DNA from: SURF-25 sp040754255
Lineage (GTDB): Bacteria; Omnitrophota; Gorgyraeia; Gygaellales; Profunditerraquicolaceae
Reading direction: 5' to 3'
DNA: 51,701 nt
Assembly: GCA_040754255.1 (NCBI GenBank)
Contig: JBFMDA010000006.1
Span: 1-51,701, forward strand
Part shown: piece after piece, positions 32,056 to 39,681 of the stretch
How positions within the stretch are numbered: the stretch's first letter is position 1
Layout of the letters: each line of letters starts with the position of its first letter
Notes under the pieces: model-generated
Databases searched by the model: none
The model's input: the letters and a program-made list of their open reading frames with translations, nothing else
Told to the model about the DNA's origin: nothing
Program-made: the position numbers and the translations under genes

Positions 32056-32856
32056 ATGAAAAGTAATACAATGGATAAATATCTGGGGCCAAGGGAAACA
32101 GAAGTCATAGCAAGGCTTGCCTATGAGAAGGTGTCGCTATTTACAAAAGAGCAGTTTGACAGATGGTTTGGTTTTAATCAGGCCTTGAGAAAACAGGTAA
32201 TCTTTAGGCTCAAGAAAAAAGGCATTCTCACTGCGATAAAGCGGGGCATTTATTTTTACTCGCCTCTTGAATCAGGCCCTGCCGGAAGCAATATAAATGA
32301 GTTTCTCATCCCGCCGGTTTTCTTTCCCAAAGGCAATTACTATGTTGGGTACTCGACAATGTATAATTATTACGGTTTTACTGACCAGCTTTTTCAGGTT
32401 TTGTATGTTCTTAATACCTCATTGCAACTGGAAAAGACAGTAGGCAATATGCGTTTTAAAATGGTTAGGATTTCCCAGGAAAGGATGTATGGCCTTGAGA
32501 AAATCAGCATTAGAGATAGAGAAGTGATAGTAAGTGATAGGGAAAGAACTCTTGTTGACTTGATTTATTTTTCCGAGCCAGTTGGCGGATTGAAAAAGGC
32601 ATTTGAGATATTAAAAGAACAAGTCAACCTTAAGAAAGCCGATACAAGGAAGTTGGTAAAATATGCCTTGAAATTTCCTGGCTTCGCTACAGTAAAACGG
32701 ATTGGATTTATTCTTGAGAAGGCAGGCGTAAATGATAAAGAAATTACGCCATTACTTAAAATTGTTAAAAGAACATCGTTGATTAACCTTTATCCCGCAA
32801 AGTCAAGAAGAGGCAAAATAAACAAGAAGTGGATGCTAATTGAAAATGCTACATAA
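32056..32856 (+). CDS. AbiEi-like antitoxin of a type IV toxin-antitoxin pair
   Basis: The 266-residue protein has an N-terminal winged-helix region (KEQFDRWFGFNQALRKQVIFRLKKKG, then LTAIKRGIYF) and the AbiEi-type core with YYVGYSTMYNYYGFTDQ and REVIVSDRERTLVDLIYFSEP. AbiEi proteins repress their operon and counteract the nucleotidyltransferase toxin AbiEii without binding it directly (type IV). The adjacent toxin gene overlaps by 11 bases. The pair gives phage abortive infection and element maintenance in characterised cases. Base composition is AT-rich compared with the flanking genes. Confidence 0.87.
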   Translation: MKSNTMDKYLGPRETEVIARLAYEKVSLFTKEQFDRWFGFNQALRKQVIFRLKKKGILTAIKRGIYFYSPLESGPAGSNINEFLIPPVFFPKGNYYVGYSTMYNYYGFTDQLFQVLYVLNTSLQLEKTVGNMRFKMVRISQERMYGLEKISIRDREVIVSDRERTLVDLIYFSEPVGGLKKAFEILKEQVNLKKADTRKLVKYALKFPGFATVKRIGFILEKAGVNDKEITPLLKIVKRTSLINLYPAKSRRGKINKKWMLIENAT

Positions 32857-33721
32857 CGACAAAGAAGAGTTCTTGAAAATTCTGGAAAGGACTTCTGCAC
32901 AGACAGGGTTTCCCTTAAGGCTACTTGAGAAGGATTATTGTATTACAGTTATTCTTTCCAAAATAAATGAACTGAGCAATGATTTGGTTTTTAAGGGTGG
33001 TACCTGCTTAAGCAAGATTTATTATTCTTATTACAGATTAAGCGAAGATATGGACTTTACTCTAAAACTCCCTGCAGGCACTCCTGCAAGGAAAACGAGA
33101 AGTAATGCGATGAAGCCCATAAAGGAAAAGCTTAAAGCATTCCTGAAAAATTTTAGCATGAGTGTTGAAGGCTTGGATAAAGCAGGACATAGAGAATCAA
33201 CCCAGTACATTTACTATCTTGATTATAATTCTGTTGTGTTGAACAAGAAGGAATCAATCAAGCTTGAAATCGGCTTAAGGTTTAACCCTATTTTAGCTAA
33301 TGTGATAAATAAAGTTAACCATAAATTTCTTCATCCTTTCACAAATGAACCTCTGTTTGATGCCGGGAGCGTAAATAGTCTCGCATTAAAAGAACTTGTT
33401 GCTGAGAAGCTAAGGGCCGCTGCTACACGAGAGGTTATTGCAGCAAGAGATTTTTATGACTTAGGATATCTGCTAAAGGAAAAATTTTGTTTCAGGGATA
33501 AAGAGTTGCTATCGCTGTTCCAAAAGAAATTGGAGGAAGATAATTTTTCTTCCAATCTTGATAAATACAGGGTTAATCTTGGCAGGACAGACAAAGAAAT
33601 TGAGGAAATGAAGGGAAGGGTTAAGGACGAGTTGTTCCCTGTTCTGACTATTGACGAGCAAAAGAAGTTTGACATGCAGAAAACCCTTGATGAATTGAAT
33701 AAAGTATTTGCCAAGATATAG
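32846..33721 (+). CDS. AbiEii/AbiGii-family nucleotidyltransferase toxin
   Basis: The 291-residue product has the toxin's nucleotidyltransferase core KGGTCLSKIYYSYYRLSEDMDF (residues ~49-70; Gly-Gly turn, Ser, and the two metal-binding Asp/Glu positions). It also has the later motif ALKELVAEKLRAAATREVIAARDFYDLGYL (~180-209). AbiEii-type enzymes add nucleotides to a cellular target; MenT/AbiEii relatives modify tRNA 3' ends. ATG 32846 is preferred over TTG 32840. Intact motifs suggest an active toxin. A perfect 9-bp hairpin follows its stop. Confidence 0.88.
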   Translation: MLHNDKEEFLKILERTSAQTGFPLRLLEKDYCITVILSKINELSNDLVFKGGTCLSKIYYSYYRLSEDMDFTLKLPAGTPARKTRSNAMKPIKEKLKAFLKNFSMSVEGLDKAGHRESTQYIYYLDYNSVVLNKKESIKLEIGLRFNPILANVINKVNHKFLHPFTNEPLFDAGSVNSLALKELVAEKLRAAATREVIAARDFYDLGYLLKEKFCFRDKELLSLFQKKLEEDNFSSNLDKYRVNLGRTDKEIEEMKGRVKDELFPVLTIDEQKKFDMQKTLDELNKVFAKI

Positions 33722-33723
33722 CC

Positions 33724-33744
33724 TTTTCCTTATTGTAAGGAAAA
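33724..33744. terminator. Hairpin after the AbiEii gene
   Basis: TTTTCCTTA (33724-33732) and TAAGGAAAA (33736-33744) form a perfect 9-bp stem with a 3-base loop, 2 bases after the stop. It is A/T-flanked but has no long T-tract on the + strand, so it is either a weak terminator or an mRNA-stabilising hairpin. Confidence 0.5.
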
Positions 33745-33809
33745 AGAAATTCTAAGGTGCAATTCAGCCAGTTAAAAGTGTGGAAGTAGGACTCGCTTGG
33801 AGGGGAAAA

Positions 33810-34166
33810 ATGGCCATTAAGAGAATCATAGCAGGAGAGGCGACTTGTATTATTTTGGTTTGTAGTATCTTAGGTGGTTGCGCTACTAACAATTTAGTTC
33901 AGCGACAAGATACAATTTCCCAAACGCAAGAACCACCATATCAACAAGCCATAGAAGAATGGGCTAAGCGTCTCCATGGAAAATGTCCAAACTGTCTGCA
34001 AAACTATGATTTAACAGACTATAAAGATGCTTCGCCCAATACAAAATTCACATGTAAGAAGTGTGGCTATGTATTTAGTAAGAGCGAAGCTATAGGTTGT
34101 TTTGAAAGGGAGTGGGACAAGCTAATGCAAACATATATTTTATATCGTGCTATACAAGATAGATGA
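33810..34166 (+). CDS. Small lipoprotein with a zinc-ribbon-like domain
   Basis: GGAGGGG directly before ATG 33810 fixes the start; an upstream GTG at 33780 has no such signal. The 118-residue product opens with a lipoprotein signal peptide, lipobox ILGGC with Cys24. After a linker it has CPNC and, ~25 residues later, CKKC, a treble-clef/zinc-ribbon arrangement, in KCPNCLQNYDLTD and FTCKKCGYVFSKSEA. I recognise no named family. It sits between the toxin pair and a nuclease-like gene in the AT-rich block. Confidence 0.6.
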   Translation: MAIKRIIAGEATCIILVCSILGGCATNNLVQRQDTISQTQEPPYQQAIEEWAKRLHGKCPNCLQNYDLTDYKDASPNTKFTCKKCGYVFSKSEAIGCFEREWDKLMQTYILYRAIQDR

Positions 34167-34281
34167 TATCCCCTTATTCTCTAAGCAATTAAGATTCTAA
34201 AAATCTAAAAGATAGAGTTTCACAGACTTTCAGTCCTCGAGGATCTACTCTTGCCCTGTGTAAACCAAAAACATATTTTGG

Positions 34282-35085
34282 ATGGCGCAAATGGACTTAA
34301 TAAATGAAATAAAACAAGGTTCGCGTTGGGCAGATAAAGATGCCTTTCCCTCTACTCAAGAGTGGGCAATGGAAGTTAATAAATGGCTTGCTTTTTTAAA
34401 AGAAGAAAAGCAATTTGATAGATTCTTGCCACGACTTAAGGATGTTCCTAAAAAGCGTGATGAGACTTTAAGCGAAATCAGCGCCGCCTACTTTATATCT
34501 AAGATTAAATGCTATCATATTGCAGAATGGGAGCCAAGAGGTGAAGAAAATCAGATTGGAGAATTTGCTTTCAATGTTCCCGATACTACTGTTTTTTGTG
34601 AAATTAAAAGCCCTGGGTGGGAATCCGAGATAGTAAAAAAAGACAAAGATTCCCCTCGCCTTAAACAACCAAAATACATCAACGCCGAAGCACGGTTTTA
34701 TAATAATGCTAGAGATATTAGAAACTCTGTTGAAAAAGCATATCCCAAGTTTAAAATTGATACTCCCAACCTATTGATCATCGTAGATGATTTATTTGTA
34801 TCGCTCAATGATGATATGTTCGGAGCTAAAGAGGCATTATATTATGAGCAACTTAAACCGCCTTATACTGATACAAAACCGAATGGCTGTTTTGCCAATA
34901 AAGATTTTGAAAGATTAAGCGCGTTAGCAACTTTAAACATTCAGCAGAGCAAACAAATTGAATACCATTGGAAGTTATTTAAGAATGGCTTTGCATTATG
35001 CGAGATCCCCGGTTTTTTTATCAATGAACGTTCTGTATATGAAATAGCTGTGATTCAAATTCAAACCCCGCACCAGTTTAGTTAA
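34282..35085 (+). CDS. Unassigned protein with a PD-(D/E)xK nuclease-like motif
   Basis: I do not recognise a named family for this 267-residue protein. A helical N-terminus is followed by what reads as a restriction-endonuclease-like core: Glu65 in LSEISAAYFIS, a strand with IAEWEPRG, then PDTTVFCEIKSPG, giving Asp101 and Glu107-Ile-Lys109. NLLIIVDDLFVSLND near residue 155 could be a further core strand. This order of conserved acidic residues and Lys is the PD-(D/E)xK catalytic layout. Location beside AbiE on a putative element suggests a defence or DNA-processing role. No methyltransferase is near. The stop is 3 bases from the converging yifB stop. Confidence 0.5.
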   Translation: MAQMDLINEIKQGSRWADKDAFPSTQEWAMEVNKWLAFLKEEKQFDRFLPRLKDVPKKRDETLSEISAAYFISKIKCYHIAEWEPRGEENQIGEFAFNVPDTTVFCEIKSPGWESEIVKKDKDSPRLKQPKYINAEARFYNNARDIRNSVEKAYPKFKIDTPNLLIIVDDLFVSLNDDMFGAKEALYYEQLKPPYTDTKPNGCFANKDFERLSALATLNIQQSKQIEYHWKLFKNGFALCEIPGFFINERSVYEIAVIQIQTPHQFS

Positions 35086-35088
35086 ATT

Positions 35089-36624
35089 TTAAACAAAGAA
35101 ATCCCTATCTAAACTCCTATATTGAATCGCCTCTGATAAGTGCTCTGTTTTGATATTCTCGCTCTCCGTTAAATCCGCAATTGTCCTGGATACCTTCAAA
35201 ATTTTATCATAGGCTCTAGCGCTAAAATTAAGTTCGGTCATCGCCATCTTTAGGAGTTCACCTTCCTCTTTACCTAATGAGCAAAACTTCCGCACCTGCC
35301 TATGACTCATAAGAGCATTACATAAGATTCCTTCATCCTTGAACCTTTCCCTTTGAATCGCTCTAGCCTTATTCACCCTCTCTTTAATCTGCGCAGAGCT
35401 TTCAGCCGGTAGGTTACTAGATAGCTCAGAATATCTTGCGGCAGGCACCTCTATGTGAATATCTATCCTATCTAACAACGGTCCAGAGATTTTTGCACGA
35501 TACCTTGCTATTTGGGTGGTTGAGCATCGACAGAGGTTTTTATGTTTGTATTGTGTGCCGCACGGGCAAGGGTTCATTGCGCCGACAAACATAAACGAAG
35601 CAGGGAAGGTCGATGTTTTTGCAATTCTTGATATACGGATTATACCTTCTTCCAAAGGCTGCCGCAACGCCTCTAGCGCCGTGCGGTTAAATTCAGTCAA
35701 TTCATCCAGAAACAATACCCCTCCATGCGCAAGGCTTATCTCTCCGGGCTGGGGGATGCTTTGGCCTCCGACAAGCGCGGTTTCTGATATGGTGTGGTGA
35801 GGCGAGCGAAACGGCCGCACGCCGATTATTCCTTGTTTGTGTGGCGCCATAACACCGGCTACCGAGTGCAACGTAGTAATCTCAAGGGCTTCTCGAAGGC
35901 TTAGCGCAGGCATTATCGAAGGAATTCGTTTAGAGAGCATACTTTTGCCGCTTCCCGGTGGCCCAATCATCAGGATGTTGTGGTTACCGGCGACAGCAAC
36001 CTCAATCGCCCTTTTAGCCAGGTACTGGCCTTTCACTTCCGAGAAATCAAGATGATAGTGCGAACTTTTGCGCAACATCTCCTCGGTATCCGCTTTAAAC
36101 GGTATATGCATGTGTGGGTTATGCAGGAATTCTATTGTTTCTGCGAGGCTCTTCATCGGCCATACGCAGACGTCTTTTACCGCAGCCGCTTCCATTGCAT
36201 TATCCGCAGGGACCACCATGCCCTTAACGGCATGGTGGCGCAGAGATAGAGCGATAGGCAGTACCCCTTTTACGGGGCGTAGGCATCCATTGAGAGACAA
36301 TTCTCCCAGTAAACAATAACTTTTTACGCATTCGGCAGATATTTGTCCGGTTGCTGCCAGTATGCCTAAGGCAATCGCAAGGTCGAACGCAGCCCCCCCT
36401 TTTTTTATATCCGAAGGCGCAAGGCTAACCGTGATTCTGTCCATAGGCCATGCAAAGCCGGAGTTCTTAATTGCCGATTTCACTCTTTCCCTGCTTTCCC
36501 TCACTGCAGTATCTGCCATACCGACTATAGTAAAGATTGGCAGCCCGCTTGATACATCCGCTTCTATCTCAAGAGGATAAGCCTCTATTCCTAGCAGACC
36601 AAAGGCCAAAACCTTCGCGACCAT
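35089..36624 (-). CDS. YifB/ComM family Mg-chelatase-like AAA ATPase
   Basis: The 511-residue protein has the full YifB/ComM layout: N-terminal Lon-protease-like fold (VEADVSSGLPIFTIVGMAD-like opening with SLAPSDIKKGGAAFDLAIALG), Walker A MIGPPGSGKSMLSKRIPSIMP, Walker B GVLFLDELTEF, and the C-terminal FVGAMNPCPCG...CRCS zinc-like motif and SARAYDKILKVSRTIADL. ComM is a hexameric helicase promoting branch migration during natural transformation. ATG (complement of 36622-36624) follows AAAGGA. Its 3' ~470 bases, after CPCG, diverge strongly from the displaced fragment at 31222-31695 and sample poorer in GC than the 5' part, so this 3' end was probably imported with the element. Confidence 0.9.
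   Translation of the reverse strand: MVAKVLAFGLLGIEAYPLEIEADVSSGLPIFTIVGMADTAVRESRERVKSAIKNSGFAWPMDRITVSLAPSDIKKGGAAFDLAIALGILAATGQISAECVKSYCLLGELSLNGCLRPVKGVLPIALSLRHHAVKGMVVPADNAMEAAAVKDVCVWPMKSLAETIEFLHNPHMHIPFKADTEEMLRKSSHYHLDFSEVKGQYLAKRAIEVAVAGNHNILMIGPPGSGKSMLSKRIPSIMPALSLREALEITTLHSVAGVMAPHKQGIIGVRPFRSPHHTISETALVGGQSIPQPGEISLAHGGVLFLDELTEFNRTALEALRQPLEEGIIRISRIAKTSTFPASFMFVGAMNPCPCGTQYKHKNLCRCSTTQIARYRAKISGPLLDRIDIHIEVPAARYSELSSNLPAESSAQIKERVNKARAIQRERFKDEGILCNALMSHRQVRKFCSLGKEEGELLKMAMTELNFSARAYDKILKVSRTIADLTESENIKTEHLSEAIQYRSLDRDFFV
35558..35568 (+). repeat. Candidate right attachment site core
   Basis: CCGCACGGGCA, identical to 31685-31695, within the CPCG codons of the intact yifB gene. 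The change from the GC-rich 5' part of yifB to the AT-richer 3' part falls near here. Confidence 0.5.
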
Positions 36625-36729
36625 CCCCAATCCTTTATAGTTGGATTATTATTACTACACCTACGACAAAATAATAGACGCGGCAAAACCGGCGTTCTCA
36701 CTTAAATAATTGGCACAGAGGGAAAATGC

Positions 36730-36757
36730 TTGCTTTTTTGGTTTCCTAGTATATAAT
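36730..36757 (+). promoter_or_regulatory. Probable sigma-70 promoter before the coiled-coil protein gene
   Basis: TTGCTT at 36730-36735 and TATAAT at 36752-36757 are 16 bases apart, 21 bases before the ATG. The -10 box is perfect; the -35 box is weaker. It serves the operon running to the PadR-like gene. Confidence 0.55.
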
Positions 36758-36778
36758 TACCCCTAAAGGGGCAAGGCA

Positions 36779-37414
36779 ATGAAGATGAAAAATTTCAAGG
36801 CTTTTCTGGTGGCGTTATTAGTCGGGATCACCGCCTTTAGCGTCATGAAATTTATCATGACGCAAAAGGAGAATATAGAGCTCTCCCGGAGCCTGCAGTC
36901 TTTAAAGACCGAAGTCAGCTCCCTGCAGTATGAGAAGGGGAAGTTGTTGCATTCCCTTGAGACCGAAAAAGAAGCGCAAAGGGTCTTAAGCGAAGAGAAC
37001 GCAGAGTTAACCAAGACCCTGAACCTTACCCAGGAGCAATTACGCACATTTGATGCCGACCTTAAGGCTGCCCAGGAAGAGCTGGGCCGCCTTAATCTGG
37101 CAGTGCGTACTTTAAAAACGGAAAGCGAGGCATCCCGCAGCCAGAACGATTATTTAAAGGCGCAACTCCAGCAGCTTTCTCAGGAAAACGATGAGCTTAA
37201 AATAAAGCTTAGTTCTATTGCTGAACTAAAAAAGGCCATCCGGGAATTAAAAAGAAGGCCGCGCAAGAGCCCCTTGGCTCAGCCGCCGCCTGGCGTAAAA
37301 AAAAATGAAAGCCCTAAAAGGCGCTTCCCCGGCAACCAAGGGTTTTTGCTGAAAAACGGAAAATCAACATATATACCGAAAGTATACATTGAGGTTTCTC
37401 CTGCTGCCCAATAA
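36779..37414 (+). CDS. Membrane-anchored coiled-coil protein
   Basis: The 211-residue protein has one N-terminal membrane helix (residues ~6-26) and a long heptad-rich coiled coil (~30-160; repeated Leu/Glu/Lys patterns). A basic Pro-rich linker (KRRPRKSPLAQPPPG) and a short C-terminal tail with TYIPKVYIEVSP follow. No enzymatic motif is seen. It is likely periplasmic and structural or a partner of the envelope proteins encoded next to it (PAP2-like, L,D-transpeptidase). Its stop shares one base with the next ATG. Confidence 0.65.
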   Translation: MKMKNFKAFLVALLVGITAFSVMKFIMTQKENIELSRSLQSLKTEVSSLQYEKGKLLHSLETEKEAQRVLSEENAELTKTLNLTQEQLRTFDADLKAAQEELGRLNLAVRTLKTESEASRSQNDYLKAQLQQLSQENDELKIKLSSIAELKKAIRELKRRPRKSPLAQPPPGVKKNESPKRRFPGNQGFLLKNGKSTYIPKVYIEVSPAAQ

Positions 37415-37863
37415 TGCTCACGCACGCATTTACTGAATTTATACACAATAAAATTTTTATCACCACCCTATTGAGCTGGTTTATTGCCCAGTGCATCAAA
37501 GTAGGCATTGGCATTATCCGCTTCAGGAAGTTTGATTTTCGGTGGTTCGTGGGCACCGGAGGCATGCCTTCCAGCCACAGCGCAGGCGCTTCCTGTCTTG
37601 CAGCGGCAGTTGGTTTCCAATACGGCTTTGATAGCGTGTTTTTTGCCTTGGCAGCATCGTTTACTATTGTCGTAATGTTCGATGCGCAAGGGGTGCGGCG
37701 TGCCGCAGGCAAGCAGGCGCGTATTTTAAACAGGATTATGGAAGATATATACTGGCAGAAGCGCATTGAGGATAACCGGTTGCGTGAACTTATTGGCCAT
37801 ACCCCGATAGAAGTTATCGCCGGATTTCTCTTAGGCATTGGTATCGCCTATCTTGCCCGATAA
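37414..37863 (+). CDS. Divergent PAP2 family (DUF212/YuiD) membrane protein
   Basis: The 149-residue product matches the divergent PAP2 (acid phosphatase/vanadium-haloperoxidase-related, DUF212) family. It has GTGGMPSSHSAGASCLA (residues ~48-64), MFDAQGVRRAAGKQA (~88-102) and IGHTPIEVIAGFLLGI (~128-143), with membrane helices between. The SSH and RxxxGKQ-type residues are in the places where PAP2 enzymes bind phosphate. A lipid phosphatase-like role is possible but untested for this family. Confidence 0.88.
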   Translation: MLTHAFTEFIHNKIFITTLLSWFIAQCIKVGIGIIRFRKFDFRWFVGTGGMPSSHSAGASCLAAAVGFQYGFDSVFFALAASFTIVVMFDAQGVRRAAGKQARILNRIMEDIYWQKRIEDNRLRELIGHTPIEVIAGFLLGIGIAYLAR

Positions 37864-37894
37864 CATTTTGTTATACAGTTAAAGGAGGAGTCCT

Positions 37895-38713
37895 GTGAAC
37901 AAGCGAGTGGTAATAGCGGTTGTAGCATGCGTGCTACTGGTGGTTGTGGGCATTGCCTTGCGGGCAACCCTAAGGCCACGCCAGGTTTCTATAGGGAAAA
38001 TAACGGCCGGCGAATCGGCTGCAACCCTGCTTATGCAGGCAAAAGAATTAGAATCTAAAAACAGCATCCTTGAGGCCAAACAGATATACCAAAGATTGGT
38101 CAGCGAATATCCTGCGTCCAAGGAGATACTCAACTGGCAGAAAAAAACCGAGGATTTAAACATCAGGCTGCTTTTTTCTCCCGTTCTTACGCCCAAAAGT
38201 ACCTTATATGAAGTCAAGCCAGGCGATACCCTCACCAAGATTTCCAAGGCATTCAATACAACCGTCGAACTGATTAAAAAGGGCAATAATCTTGCGGATG
38301 ACACGATCATCCCGGGAAAGAAACTAAAAATCTGGACAGCTCCTTTTACGATTTTTGTAGATAAGTCACAGAACCTCCTTATTCTAAAAAGCGACGACGA
38401 AATTATTAAAACGTATGTGGTCGCTACCGGCGCAAATAATTCTTCCCCCGTAGGCACGTTCAAAATCACCAATAAACTTCAGAATCCCACCTGGTTTAAG
38501 GCCGGTGCGGTGGTTCCTTCCGATAGCCCGGAGAACATCCTGGGTTCCCGCTGGCTCGGTTTTGACCTTGCCGGCTACGGCATCCACGGCACAACCGACC
38601 CTCAAAGCCTCGGGAAACAAGTGACGCAAGGCTGTGTGCGAATGTCGAACCAGGACGTAGAAGAGCTATACAGCATTGTTCCTGTCGGGACTGAAGTTAC
38701 CATTGTCGACTAA
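37895..38713 (+). CDS. LysM - L,D-transpeptidase (YkuD) envelope protein
   Basis: The 272-residue protein has an N-terminal membrane anchor (residues ~4-24), a helical TPR-like segment, a LysM domain (YEVKPGDTLTKISKAFNTTVELIKKGNN, split over ~107-134) and a YkuD catalytic domain ending YGIHGTTDP...VTQGCVRMSNQD, with catalytic Cys in the QGCVRM motif and the preceding His in IHG. L,D-transpeptidases form 3-3 peptidoglycan cross-links or attach lipoproteins. The start is GTG with GGAGGAG eight bases upstream. Confidence 0.92.
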   Translation: MNKRVVIAVVACVLLVVVGIALRATLRPRQVSIGKITAGESAATLLMQAKELESKNSILEAKQIYQRLVSEYPASKEILNWQKKTEDLNIRLLFSPVLTPKSTLYEVKPGDTLTKISKAFNTTVELIKKGNNLADDTIIPGKKLKIWTAPFTIFVDKSQNLLILKSDDEIIKTYVVATGANNSSPVGTFKITNKLQNPTWFKAGAVVPSDSPENILGSRWLGFDLAGYGIHGTTDPQSLGKQVTQGCVRMSNQDVEELYSIVPVGTEVTIVD

Positions 38714-38733
38714 CCTTTTCCTATAAGAGTACG

Positions 38734-39681
38734 ATGAACGGCTTAGATTTCGAAAAACCAATTCTGGAGCTGGAAAAAAAGATAAAGGAACTGAAATCAT
38801 TTATTGCCGATAGGAAAATAGATCTTTCTTCGGAACTGAAGAACCTTGAGGCAAAACTTGAGGATTTAAAGAAAACAACGTATACCGCCATGACGCCTTG
38901 GCAAAGAGTACAAATTGCCCGCCATCCTCAAAGGCCCTATACCCAGGATTATATTGCGATGATGATGAAGGGGTTTCTTGAATTACACGGCGACAGGTTA
39001 TTCGGCGATGACCGGGCAATCATAGGCGGATTCGCTAAGATTGACGAACAAAAAGTAATAGTAATGGGCCACCAGAAGGGCAGGGACACTAAAGAGAACA
39101 TCAGCCGTAATTTCGGGTGTGCGCACCCTGAAGGGTACCGGAAGGCGTTTAGGTTGATGCAATTGGCGGAACGGTTTGATATGCCGGTAGTGATTTTTAT
39201 AGATACCCCCGGCGCGTATCCCGGTATCGGCGCAGAAGAGCGCGGCCAGGCACAGGCGATAGCCTTTAACCTGAAAGAAATGATGGGGATTGCGGTCCCT
39301 ATTGTTGCTATTGTGATCGGTGAGGGCGGCTCCGGTGGCGCTTTGGGGGTTGGCATAGCGGATAGGGTCTGCGTATTGGAGAACGCATATTACTCTGTTA
39401 TTTCTCCTGAGGGGTGTGCGGCAATCCTTTGGAAGGAGGGTTCCAAGGCGCCTGAAGCGGCAGAGGTTTTAAAGCTTACCGCGCAGGACCTTCTTGAGAT
39501 GGGTATCATTGACGAGATTATACCCGAACCGTTAGGCGGAGCACATCGCGACCCCGAGAAGATGGCGTCCTTTGTCAAGGAGCGGGTCCTTAACGATATC
39601 AAAGAACTGCGCGCGCTTGAGAAGGGGGAACTTTTGAAGCAACGGTACGATAAATTCCGCCGCATCGGTAAATTTACATGA
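38734..39681 (+). CDS. accA: Acetyl-CoA carboxylase carboxyltransferase subunit alpha
   Basis: The 315-residue protein is a full-length AccA: LDFEKPILELEKKIKEL at the start, TPWQRVQIARHPQRPYTQDYI, LHGDRLFGDDRAIIGG, GHQKGRDTKENISRNFG, FIDTPGAYPGIGAEERGQAQAIA and GEGGSGGALGVGIADRV, then MLENAYYSVISPEGCAAILW-like residues. With AccD it transfers CO2 from carboxybiotin to acetyl-CoA to start fatty-acid synthesis. AccB, AccC and AccD are not in the window. Its stop overlaps the PadR-like start by 4 bases. Confidence 0.95.
   Translation: MNGLDFEKPILELEKKIKELKSFIADRKIDLSSELKNLEAKLEDLKKTTYTAMTPWQRVQIARHPQRPYTQDYIAMMMKGFLELHGDRLFGDDRAIIGGFAKIDEQKVIVMGHQKGRDTKENISRNFGCAHPEGYRKAFRLMQLAERFDMPVVIFIDTPGAYPGIGAEERGQAQAIAFNLKEMMGIAVPIVAIVIGEGGSGGALGVGIADRVCVLENAYYSVISPEGCAAILWKEGSKAPEAAEVLKLTAQDLLEMGIIDEIIPEPLGGAHRDPEKMASFVKERVLNDIKELRALEKGELLKQRYDKFRRIGKFT

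Larger units (their letters stand above)
31685..35568. mobile_element. Putative ~3.9 kb integrative element in yifB/comM
   Basis: The block is bounded by an 11-bp identical sequence that encodes part of CPCG in both yifB copies. To the left lies a displaced yifB 3' end; to the right, the intact yifB is joined to a different 3' end. Cargo is an XRE-type ORF, AbiEi/AbiEii, a zinc-ribbon lipoprotein and a PD-(D/E)xK-like protein. Hand-counted 60-base samples inside (34681, 34981, 35101) are 35-37% GC, against 55-57% for samples outside (12301, 35701). No integrase, transposase or relaxase is seen, so it is a remnant or is moved by an enzyme encoded elsewhere. Confidence 0.6.
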
